The notes under the pieces: generated by a model
Database searches by the model: none
What the model was told of the DNA's origin: nothing
The model's input: the letters and a program-made list of their open reading frames with translations, nothing else
Part shown: positions 54,801 through 64,000 of the stretch, piece by piece
Layout of the letters: each line of letters starts with the position of its first letter
How positions within the stretch are numbered: the first letter of the stretch is position 1
Made by a program: the position numbers and the translations under genes
Origin: Papaver somniferum
Taxonomy: Eukaryota; Streptophyta; Magnoliopsida; Ranunculales; Papaveraceae
Assembly (NCBI RefSeq): GCF_003573695.1
Contig: NW_020650859.1
Location: forward strand, 1,426,001 to 1,490,000
Direction: 5' to 3'
Length of the DNA: 64,000 bases

Positions 54801-55969
54801 TGTAGCGCTCCCAAATATAGCAGCCGACTAGTCCAAGAGATTAACTAAACAAAGAGGCACTAAGAATCTAAATCATTTACTTAAACACTCAGTTAAGAAA
54901 TCTGCTACAAAACTTAACCCAAAACTAGCCCCGCTTAGAAATATATATAGAAGAACTCCTCTCAAATGATACACATACAATAGTCATTCGGTTTGCAAAA
55001 AGAATATACAACATAATAAACATAGCAGAAGTAATCTAACAAACGGACTCAACTCCTTGAAGATTTCGCTGCGCAACTATGATCTGTCTCTGAAACTGAA
55101 AGTGGGAATGGTTGATTACATCATCCCTAAAATGGGTGCCCAGTAGGAATAGCATTTAACTTTAAAGTAATCATAAGCAAGAGTGGGAAAACAATACATG
55201 TTTTTCGAAACATTAAATAGTGACCAAGTCACTGTAATAAACAAACATGTATATTGACAAACTCCTTCTTCAAACAATGTATACTATGATTGTGCAATTC
55301 TGAACTCGCAAATCCACACCAATCGTAACTATAGATATCGACAATTGCGAACTTGCAAACTGCCAACCAATATATCATAAAATCTCTAGGTATAAATGTG
55401 AAGGAGCATATCCTATTGTTTGAGGGTGAAAATGGTTTCTGCTGATTTTGGTAATTTCGGGTGTGTGGGTGAGAGACGAATTTAAACCCTAAACAATATA
55501 CTGCAAGGGAGTACTTTAGATTCGAGAGATCAATCAGTACAAATCCGGCCTAAACCAAGAATGGTCGTTCCATACTTTCTTCGGTCACAAAGTGAAGGCG
55601 AAGGGTTGGTTTTGGGGAGGGAAGCGAAGAAAGTGTTGAGACCAGAATAGTTGATTCTGGAAGAGTAGTTGTTTCACGACTTATATCAGAAAGTGGGAAG
55701 CTAACAGATGGAAAGCTAGCAAATGTTTTCTGAGTGTTGTATCCTCCTGATCTGAACTTGTTTTCGGTGGAAATATGCAATGCCTATTTATAGAAGTCGA
55801 AGTAAAACGTACTCTGGTCTCATTAAGAAATGAAAAACGGGTGAGTAAATGGGATGAGGTGGTAACCGGTAACGCCTGGAATTGATGTTCCATAAAAGAA
55901 AGCGTTTCACCATTACTCCCTGTATTTACTAATCGCCTCATCCTTTTGACACTTTCTTATAACGGGCAT
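54801..55969 (-). repeat. Possible solo LTR or LTR fragment
   Basis: The left edge TGTAGCGCTCCC resembles, in reverse, a gypsy LTR end (...GGGAGCGCTACA). The right edge near 55969 would start TGCCCGTTATAAG. On the minus strand a strong TATA box, CTATAAATAGG, lies near 55790, followed by a CA-rich transcribed-looking region. No partner LTR, primer site or target duplication was found, so the limits are guesses. Confidence 0.35.
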
Positions 55970-56109
55970 AGTGTACGCCGCACGCTGTAAACCGCCAAAC
56001 CAATACCCAATGAGCATCCCCAAGTTTGTGACATGCGTTGATGTCTCGAGTGTTTTCGTGGAAAACATGTAACATGTTGTTGTTGTCTGGAAAGTTGAGC
56101 TTGGGAGAC

Positions 56110-57400
56110 TTGCCGGCTCGGTGGTGACCTTCGACGGTCGAGATTTTGCATCTTAAGAGGAAAGCTAGCCGTTGATTATTGCAACCCTTTGTTTGGTAGC
56201 CAGTGGCATGAAATCATGATAAGTATGGCTTTATTATGGCCTAGTTTAGGCGCGTCAATAAGTTAGGGTTTTGGCTTTTTTTAAGCGCGACCAAACTAGG
56301 ACCAAAGGTTTCCGTGCGTTAGCTGGTACCCTTGGATGGCTAAGATCTGCACCTTAGATGAAAAAGTGGTCGTTGATTGTTGCATGCCTTCATTTTGGTA
56401 GCCTCATAGGGAAGTCCGGTATGGCATGAAAAAAACTAGGGTTTTGGGCCAAAGGTTACCATCTGTTGTTTGGCAACCTTGGACGGCTAAGATTCGCATC
56501 TAGGATGGAAGGGTGGCCGTTGATTGTCGCACGCGTTCGTTTTGGTAGCCGCATGGGGAAGGACGGCATGGTATGGCGCGGCAAGGTGGTTGGTATGTTA
56601 TTGGCACATGTGGCATGGCATGCCTTGGCGCGGTTTGGCGTGGCCAAAACTAGGGTTTGGGGCCAAAGGTTACCATGCGTTGTTTGGTGACCTTGGACGG
56701 CTAGGATTTGCATCTAGGATGGAAGGGTGGTTGTTGATCGTCGCACGCCTTCGTTTTGGTTGTCGCATGGGCAAGGCCGGCATGGTATGGCGCGGAAAGG
56801 TGGTTGGCATGCCATTTGCACATGTGGCATGGCATGCCTTGGCGCGGTGTGGCCAAAACTAGGGTTTTGGTCCAAAGGTTACCATGTGTTGTTTGCCGAC
56901 CTTGGATGGCTAGGATTTGCATATAGGATGGAAGGGTGGCCATTGATCGTCGCACGCCTTCGTTTTGGTAGCCGCATGGGGAAGGCCGGCATGGTATGGC
57001 GCAACAAGGTTGTTGGCATGCCATTGACACATGTGGCATGGCATGCCTTGGCAAAAACTAGGGTTTTTGGGCAAATGTTACCATGCGTTGTTTGATGACC
57101 TTGGACGGCTAGGATTTGCATCTAGGATGGAAGGGTGGACATTGATCGTCGCACGCCTTCGTTTTGGTAGCCGCATGGGGAAGGCCGGCATGGTATGGCG
57201 CGGCAAGGTGGTTGGCATGCCATTGGCACATGTGGCATGGCATGCCTTGGCGCAGTTTGGCATGGCCAAAACTAGGGTTTTGGGCCAAAGGTTATCATGC
57301 GTCGTTTGGCGACCTTTGACGGCTAGGATTTGCATCTAGGATGGAAGGGTGGCCGTTGATCGTCGCACGCCTTCGTTTTGGTAGACGCATAGGGAAGGCC
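56110..57400. repeat. Tandem array, ~210-bp unit, about seven copies
   Basis: The unit contains 'aaggttaccatgcgttgttt', 'gacggctaggatttgcatct', 'aggatggaagggtggccgtt' and 'ggcatgccattggcacatgt'. Unit starts (at 'ggttacc') lie near 56454, 56668, 56877, 57076 and 57289, spacing 214, 209, ~199 and ~213. Two earlier, more diverged units lie at about 56125 and 56320. Frames running through it on both strands give repetitive Trp/Gly- or His/Pro-rich peptides and are not genes. GC-rich against an AT-rich background. Confidence 0.9.
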
Positions 57401-57920
57401 GGCATGGTGGGGCCAAGTCCAATGGCGTGGATGGCTTAGCATGGTGGGGCCAAGGAAAGGTGCGGTTGGCTTGGCAGGGTGGGGCCAAGAGTTTGGCATA
57501 TCATTGGCGCATGGTGCGGCTAGCATGGTTGGGTCCAAGGCAAGGTGCGGTTGGCTTGGCATGGTGGGGCCAAGGGTTTGGCATGCCATTGGCGTATGGT
57601 GCGGCTAGCATGGTTGGCATTCCTTGGCGCGGTAGACGTGGTTGGCATGGTTTGCCATTGGCACGGTGGTGCGGCTGGCATGGTTGGCATGCTTTCGCGC
57701 GGAGATGTGGATGGCATGGTTTGCCGTTGGCACAGTGGTGCGGCTGGGATAGTTGGCATTCCTTGGCGCGGAGATGTGGCTGGCATGGTTTGCCATTGGT
57801 GCGGCTAGCATGCCTTGGCACAGAGAGTTGACTGGCATGGTTTTCCATTGGCACAGTGGTGAGGCTGGCATGGTTGGAATGCCTTGGCATGGTAGCATGA
57901 GAATTAGGGTTTGGCATAGA
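57400..57920. repeat. GC-rich degenerate repeat, 'ggcatggttggcat'
   Basis: Short degenerate repeats of GGCATGGTTTGCCATTGGC and GGCATGGTGGGGCCAAG, with local periods of about 60 bases, following the 210-bp array. The words ('ggcatgccattggc', 'ccttggcgcgg') come from the end of the 210-bp unit, so this looks like a secondary expansion of one part of it. Confidence 0.75.
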
Positions 57921-58658
57921 TGATGTCGGTCAATGTTAAGGGTTCTACCGTGGAACACGACACATAAAAAAAGGTACCTTGGTAATTCTTACGTAGGCAT
58001 GCTGATCGATTCAATAAATGTGCTAATGGTCATAGTGACGTCGTGTCAGTGGTACGGTTTTACGAAAGGCAAGACGAGTTAGGTTCTTTCTCCTTGTCCA
58101 GGACACCGAAGTTTCTTTGCGTCATGCGATGGTTGCTTTATCTCAAGTATATAGCGAATTGTCTAGTCACATTTAACGTTCATGTGAGGCGTTTGCGTGT
58201 TTGTGTCTCGTGTGGCTACTGTGTTATGTCTTTTAAGTGAAAATTCAAATTCGTAAGGTTGAGTCTTTTGGACCAGATGTGTAGTTGAACCTTAGTTGAC
58301 GTAATTTTCACACACACATTTTTTTTCTTGAAATATGTTTATGTATATTCTTCTATTGTGTGGGGTTATTGTGGTTGAGTTTTGAATCCATATGCGCATT
58401 TGAGTCGTGCAGGATAAGATTATCCATGTGGTGGTTGCATTACACTCTTTCGATGATTCTGGTCACCCTTATGAAAGAGGCAGGGAGTAGAAGAAGACTG
58501 TAGAATAAGTGGATGAAGAATTTTATTAATTGGCATTGTTGCTTACACGAATTGGAACTAGTGTCATTCATTTTCGTGAGCCTCATGCATATTCCCTCTA
58601 CAGTATCTCTCATTGGAGGTCTTATTGAAGGCTTTTGTTGGTGTGTGCTTGATCTTCT
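57921..58658. other. Stretch between tandem array and gag-protease remnant
   Basis: No coding signal on either strand beyond short frames. If array and gag-protease belong to one minus-strand element, this interval replaces its missing polymerase region. Confidence 0.35.
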
Positions 58659-59264
58659 TTAGCGTTTGTAGACATTTCCACCATCTGGACGAGTAGTTTT
58701 CCGAAATTGTCTTCGCTCATCCTTGTGAACTCGGGTGCGTTTGGAAGTGTTACTCGTGGTTGGATTGGCGTAAGTAGTTTCCCAATCTGGAATCGGAGTC
58801 GAGTATATGTGTGTAATTACCTCACTTGATTCACTTAATCCATTGTAGAAAGCCGATTCTACTAAGTGTGGTTCCTCAGTTGTGAATGGATCCACTGAGG
58901 CTGGGACGCGTTTCTGCTTCCTCTTCAGAATGAACTTAATGCACTGGTGGTAAGTAGAGGGCACAATTCCGTGTTTGTGTAATCACGACCTTCCCAGAAG
59001 TAAATGGTAAGCTGGGTGCACATCCATGACATAAAAGGATTCATTATATTGGATAGGTCCTACTTGGATTTTCAGCTTAATAGTCCCTATTTTCTGTTGT
59101 GTGATTCCCCTGAACCCTTGGATGTTAGTAGCAAATTTGTTGATATCTTCTTTTTTAACCCCGATGCTTTCTGCGATATGTAGTGAGATCAAGTTAAGTG
59201 ATGCCCCTGTGTCGACAAAGGCTCTTTTGAACTTATGCTTTCGAATTCCCATTGTTATATACAA
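58659..59264 (-). pseudogene. Retropepsin and downstream linker of gypsy element
   Basis: Aspartic protease with the active-site motif FVDTGASLNLI and flap region GFRGITQQKIG, ending PAYHLLLGRS. A TGA at the next position (usually Trp in LGRxW) breaks the frame. It then continues LHKHGIVPSTYHQCIKFILK to 58659, where it stops without reaching the reverse transcriptase. It lies in a different frame from gag, so another shift occurred between 59265 and 59430. Confidence 0.85.
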
Positions 59265-59425
59265 GGGCCTTGTATGGTCGCAATCCGTCGTATGGTCTTT
59301 TTATGAAAAGGTGATGATATCAGTTGGGAGCGGGTACCTGCGGTCCAGATACTGGTGTATTTCCTCATTCGCATATATCTTGGTTAGGATGATTGATGCA
59401 ACTTGACGTTGTTCATTTGTGAAGT

Positions 59426-61174
59426 TCAGAGTATCGAAAAATGCTGCAAACAGTGGTTTTTGGCAACCATGGAAGCAATGAATTGATAGTCATCTGCCTC
59501 AGAAACAACACAAACTTCCCCCGTGGTTGCCTCAGGCTCTTCGTGTGTGATCATGAAGACTTGCCGTGGAAATCTATCCTTCTGAATATGTGTCTTTGTG
59601 CCAAAATCGAGTTCCCCGCTCCTCTGCATGTTGTGGATTTTCCACTTGAATGTTCTACAGTTCTTTGTCGCATGTTCCACCTTTTGGTGGAAGTGGCAGT
59701 ACCTTGGGTGACGTTTGTATTGTTTTGTTGGTTCTTTCGCAGGAGAGGGAAGGGTCTTATCCCCGTCCTTACGCCACTCTTCCAAAAGTTCGATTGCAAC
59801 TTCTAGTGGGCATGGGAAGTCCGGGGGCTCTACTGCTTCGCTTGAGTCGCTGCTCCTTTTGTAACCTTTACCGTCTCTAAAGTCAGATTGTCTTTTTCCT
59901 TGTCTGTTGGCTCCCTCGTCCTTGGCGTACGACACTGAGTGCCCCCATTGTTTGGCTTCGGATGTTTTGAATTTCGTTGCATCGTCTTCCCGAGAACATG
60001 CGTCCTCGAAGTCTGCAAAGGTTTCTAACCTAACTGCTGCTATAATAAAACTAAGATCCGCCGAAAACCGGCTGATGCCTATCTTGACAAGTTCCTTCTC
60101 AGGAATTTTCACTTTGTTACGAAAACACTCTCCCCAGAAGCTCCTCGCAAAATGTATGTACTTTCCTCCCGGCTTGAATTTATGGTTACAGATGTCTGAT
60201 ATGGTAAGTTGCTTCTGCCGAGTGTACAATTTCTTCATAAATTGGTTTCGAATTTCGTTCCACGGCGAGATGTTGTTTTCTTCAAGCCCTACGAACCACG
60301 AGAAAGCTTCCCCGGTAAGTGACTTTCCGAATTTCCTGAGGCAAATAGAGTCATTTGTGGCGTGTTCATTCAAACTCATGACAAAACGAAATACATGCTC
60401 TGTCGCGTTTCCCAAGCCGTCAAATAATTGAAACTTGGGTTGTTTGTACGTCACTGGCATCGACTTATCTAATAGGCCTTGAGTAAAAGGGGATCGAAGA
60501 GTAAAATTTACCGTGGGTGGGGTTAGACCATAATGTTCCTTGAGATATTTATAGATGTGTTCTTCCGTTATAGGGACTTGATTTATTTCCTTGCTGGGTT
60601 TCCCTTCCAAGTTTTGAGGGCTTTTCTTCGGCATTTGGGTAGACCCCGGCGTCTCGCTCTTTTAGGGGTTTGACCTGATGGATGAGAGTCGTCTCCCAAA
60701 GGGGGTCCGCTAGGTTCTGCTCTGTAACAATAGAGGATGTTGGGGGACCCCGAAAGGGTCAGAGTCTTCATATCCACCTTCAGGTTGCAGTTCAAATAAT
60801 CTTTCCATGAGGACCAGTCTTCTCTTATCTGAACTGGCAAACTCTTGACGCATTTGTTGTATCTCGAGCTGATGCGGGTCTGGTGATGGTTGTTCTCGCG
60901 TCAGTGCGTTTACTCTGTCTGCCCTGGTTGGTGCATGTTGGATCTCCGCAACATGTATGGATACAACCCCGGGTACACTCGATTGATTCACCCTTATTAG
61001 TAAACTTTGGCTCTGTCCTCCTGACTCTTCCGTCAGCGGCATCCCAAATTCGGGGTTTTTCTGTCGATTCACCATTTCATTGATGCCTGATGCTGCGATT
61101 GACCCTCCTGTTTCTTTAACAGGGGGTTCCGGGCCTGCGTTATTTAAATTACATGTGGCCGAGGACTCCATCAA
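59426..61174 (-). pseudogene. Gag of gypsy element, two in-frame stops
   Basis: The N-terminal part (61174-60713, MMESSATCNLNNAGPEPPVK) and main part (60634-59426, MPKKSPQNLEGKPSKEINQV) share one frame, separated by TAG at 60710-60712 and a TAA near 60658. The main part carries the retrotransposon gag domain (NDSICLRKFGKSLTGEAFSW through ISPWNEIRNQFMKKLY, residues ~95-170), a Lys/Glu/Ser-rich linker, and the variant zinc knuckle RYCHFHQ...HATKNCRTFKWKI (~315-340). It packages element RNA in functional relatives. Not functional here. Confidence 0.85.
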
Positions 61175-61204
61175 AATTAAAATTGTATTGGTACCGAGGA
61201 CTAG

Positions 61205-61224
61205 TCCCCACTGAAGTCGCCAAA
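61205..61224 (-). other. Primer binding site of gypsy element
   Basis: On the minus strand TTTGGCGACTTCAGTGGGGA follows the LTR end ...GGTGTTTACA. TGGCGACT..GTGGGGA is the primer-site style common in Tat-type plant gypsy elements. Confidence 0.65.
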
Positions 61225-61607
61225 TGTAAACACCATTAAATTATCTTAGGGTAATGAGGAGACTAATCCCAGTACACAATACAATTATCTGGAGAGCTCT
61301 ACTCTTTTTGGGAGGGTTCCTTGCTTTTATATGCAAAGCCCCACATGTGGATACCGTACATGTGTACCTTAATACCTTTTCTAGTAAGTCTTCCATAATT
61401 ATCCGTACACATGTACTATCACATCAGGGACTATTTGGGCGCCCATTGGTTATTATCTTCAAGAAAGCTTGCCTTTGAGACAACCCACCAACGCACATGG
61501 CGACCCACCAACGCACATGGAGACCCCGGTTTTGACAATGGTGGCTTTGGATTATACCCAAAACCCCGTTATCGTCCCCGACTCTTAGTTATAATCATGT
61601 GTTTACA
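61225..61607 (-). repeat. Surviving 5' LTR of gypsy element (383 bp)
   Basis: Plus-strand edges TGTAAACACC and ...GTGTTTACA form perfect short inverted ends. A TATA box on the minus strand (CATATAAAAGCAAGG, near 61335) fits transcription towards gag. A 20-base tandem duplication ('ccaccaacgcacatgg', about 61486 and 61506) lies in it. No second LTR is visible in the window. Confidence 0.75.
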
Positions 61608-62690
61608 CTCTCCTTTACTTTCTAAGTCTGCATCCCGGGAGTTATAAACATAAAGAGAAGCATGGCGCCGTTCATGAGCAGCCAAGTCCATCTTAATGGT
61701 TGTATATGCAATCGTCCACCCAGCACAACTTTACCATCACTGTTAATGGAAGACCTTTTCCAGATTACTCACCAAAAAAACTCATGCATCATTAAAAGAT
61801 TTTAAAATTGTTCATCAAATATCCATTCCAATCAAAGAATTGGGTTTTGATATTTTTAAAAATTTGGTAATCATCAAATTAAATATGATTACCTAGTCAT
61901 TACTTCACTTATGTTTTCATGGGAGTATTAATTTCGAATAGTATTCAGATAAACAATCATGAGTGGTGGTGGTGAATCAACAATCTATTATGATCACCTC
62001 TTTCGGAAGTTAAATTGAAGTCACTATAGAAGAGGAAAGGTGGTAGGGCTGGTGGTGGTGGGGTAGGAGGAGAGCATAATCACCATAATGGGGTATGGTT
62101 AAGAAGGAAAATCATACCTAACTATGGGTTAAAGTATCGTCCGATGACATCACATATTGCCAAATGTTAAGTATTGGTGCTACTAGATCATAATTGATCT
62201 AGCAGTGCTAGATTAAAATCTTTTCCGTAATTGAAGGGTGCTTATGTTTAGTTTTTCATCTTTTCAGTGTTCGTGTTGATGTATGGATGATGCAAGAATA
62301 TGGAGTGAGAGAATCTTGGGTGAAAATTTTCTCCAGTTGCTTGGAGAATTTAACTACTACAACACATTTACCATTCGTTGTATTATTTGAAGAACAGCGA
62401 GACTTTATGGAGGGTTAGCGGTAGGGGGTTTAGTTTTATATGACCCAAACAACAAAATATTTCGAAAATTGATTTTCGATTCTGATTTTTCTGAACAGTA
62501 ACTGTAGTAGAGAATTAGTTTTGCTCGAATAAAATACGTATTAATTATCATGCATGATGGATATATACCTAAGAGATGTACTTATTATTAGTTTCTTCAT
62601 ATCATGTTATTCTCTGCTTTGAGCCAAGAGATGTACTTATTATTTTTTCTTTCTGCTTCTTTTCTAAGAAAGTTTTCGCTTTATTTATCC
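61608..62690. other. Intergenic, nothing recognised
   Basis: AT-rich. 'gtggtggtg' simple repeat near 62051. No coding signal and no match elsewhere in the window. Confidence 0.4.
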
Positions 62691-63512
62691 TCTTGTGTTG
62701 ATCTACTTTTCTTCACCGAGGTTACTTTTATCCCACAAAGTTTTATTACTCGTCAAGGTTTTTAATGAAACAACAACAAACACCGGGAATGTAATTTCCC
62801 AGCTAAGAGTATTGTCTTTCATACAAGGATTTTCTTTCTTAGGAGTTTTGAAGCAGCTAATCAACTTCAACGAAGCAAAGTGATCAACTGAAACAGATCA
62901 CCTTTACTTGTATCAATCACGTTGTACTCTTTTCCCTTCGTGAAGGTTTTGTCCCACTGGGTTTTCCTTGTCAAGGTTTTAATTAGGCAACATATTTGAG
63001 TCCAACTATGATCTAAGTTTGTTGCATATTGTACTCTCTTTTTTTAGTTCAGGTTTTTGTCCCTCTGGGTTTTCCTGACGAGGTTTTAACGAGTCAATTA
63101 ACTTAGAATCGTCGATCTTTGAAGATCGTATTGCATGTGTTGAACTACATGTGAAGTACTAAACAACATGTGAAGTACTACATGTGAATAGTTTTACCAA
63201 GGTTTTATACCACTCGGTTTTTCCTTGTCAAAGTTTTAATGAGGCAATGGACTTCGGCACAAGTCATCAACGAGAACGACATTTGAAAGACTATATATGA
63301 AGCACCGTGTAGCGATTTTTGTTATTGAAGCGCACAATGGGGAGTGTTAAAGGGCCCATGCCCATGGGTGTGCGGTCCAGATTTGGTGCCTTTTGATTTT
63401 CTCCTTTCCATTATACATATGTATTATGTCCATGTAACCAAGGGAATATTGATCAATAAAGAATCCTTCTCCTTCTCCACCTCCTTCTTTTTCCCTATCT
63501 TTTATACTAAAA
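62690..63512 (+). mobile_element. 3' tail of a Ty1/copia element with LTR
   Basis: Four degenerate direct copies of a motif built on GTCCCACTGGGTTTTCCTTG + 'tcaaggttttaa' + 'gaggcaa' lie at about 62705, 62945, 63055 and 63200. This repeat is typical of the non-coding 3' end of plant copia elements. A purine tract (CAATGGGGAG) then precedes TGTTAAAGGG at 63345, the probable 3' LTR start. The LTR contains AATAAAGAAT and probably ends ...CTAAAACA near 63512 (~168 bp). The coding part and 5' LTR are missing. Confidence 0.6.
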
Positions 63513-64000
63513 CACTTGGATCATTAGAAACAGTCATTAGAAACACACTAAAGATACATGTATATTGTTACTTTGTTCTGGACTAGTTTTTCGTAGGATA
63601 TATTCTGGACTAGTTTTTCGTAGGATATATTATAAAGGGTATAAATTGTAAGTGCATTGCGGAAAACAGATAGGTCGACATTACAAAAGTTAATATTAAG
63701 ATTGGCAATTACATGCAACTAAAGTTTGTTGATATCCTTGAAAGCAAAACTATTGGTACAACAGAAAAAACATGGGCTGACGAGCACTTAAAGATCTTTC
63801 CCTCACGGGCCTAAACATGTAAGTGTAGAAAGTACAGGTTTCAGTGAGGTTCTCCTTCCAGTCATAGGGATAACAGCCGTCAATTCCTTATTTTATCGCC
63901 GGAAGTATCGGATGGCGAAAATAAAACAACGTAAGTCGGGAATCTCGAAGGATAAAAATATTGGTCTTTTATTTATTTCTAGGGTTTCACAACTTACTAG
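63513..64000. other. Intergenic end of window
   Basis: A 27-bp tandem duplication ('ttctggactagtttttcgta', starts 63576 and 63603). Otherwise nothing recognised. Confidence 0.5.

Larger units (their letters stand above)
58659..61607 (-). mobile_element. Truncated Ty3/gypsy element: LTR, gag, protease
   Basis: Read on the minus strand: LTR (61607-61225), primer site (61224-61205), gag (61174-59426) with stops, protease (59264-58983) and a short continuation to 58659. Reverse transcriptase, RNase H, integrase and the other LTR are absent. The gag zinc-knuckle variant (YCHFHQ...HATKNC) and the protease style suggest the Tat/Ogre lineage. Multiple stops and shifts show it is dead. Confidence 0.82.

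Noticed and set aside
56456..57831. Many overlapping frames on both strands giving Trp/Gly/Ala- or His/Pro/Thr-rich peptides
   Set aside because: They are all translations of the 210-bp tandem array and its secondary repeat.
57427..57831. 134-residue Gly/Trp-rich frame
   Set aside because: Degenerate repeat DNA, open by composition (GC-rich, few stops).

Overview
The window is plant nuclear DNA: AT-rich, gene-poor and full of transposable elements, with intron-containing genes of clearly plant type. These include L-type lectin receptor kinases, a chloroplast one-helix protein of the light-harvesting superfamily, a CYP72-type P450 relic and a tRNA-Arg followed by a T-run. The mix of repeats, as I remember them, points to a Ranunculales eudicot, possibly a poppy (Papaver). 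That species call is recollection, not proof.

Layout. 1-6792: a young non-autonomous LTR retrotransposon (312-6660, 1474-bp LTRs, 5-bp target duplication CAAGC) has split an older repeat. 6793-8030: a DNA transposon with terminal inverted repeats and a perfect 8-bp target duplication. It carries an array of TTCGGC hairpins and an exon-like fragment. 8761-13628: a minus-strand, coding-less LTR element with a Met-tRNA primer site. 13.9-23 kb: serial, decayed copies of one duplicated segment, interrupted by a TRIM, short-period tandem repeats, a 5'-truncated LINE and a MITE-like repeat. 23.2-28.8 kb: two intact tandem lectin receptor kinases on the minus strand, with three relics of further copies nearby (21.7, 26.0-26.4 and 29.3-29.5 kb). 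30-45 kb: gene-poor, with an LTR-like repeat, CYP72 and RPS3a pseudogenes, LINE debris, a broken reverse transcriptase gene of YLDD type, and a 626-bp tandem duplication. 45.5-47.6 kb: a third, divergent lectin receptor kinase. 48.66 kb: tRNA-Arg(ACG). 49.1-49.7 kb: the three-exon OHP1-like gene, the only clear housekeeping gene. 51.9-54.5 kb: a decayed multi-exon gene probably belonging to a transposon. 54.8-61.6 kb: an LTR-like segment, a ~210-bp tandem array with a divergence gradient, and a truncated Ty3/gypsy gag-protease element. 62.7-63.5 kb: the 3' tail of a Ty1/copia element.

Functionally, the living part of the window is a small receptor kinase cluster plus OHP1. Almost everything else is mobile DNA at different stages of decay. 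I found no convincing new enzymatic or defence system. The most unusual observations are the uneven divergence of the LTR pair at 312-6660, the hairpin array inside the 6793-8030 transposon, the dead lectin-kinase duplication series, the YLDD reverse transcriptase, and the tandem array beside the gag-protease remnant. All boundaries and repeat comparisons were made by eye.
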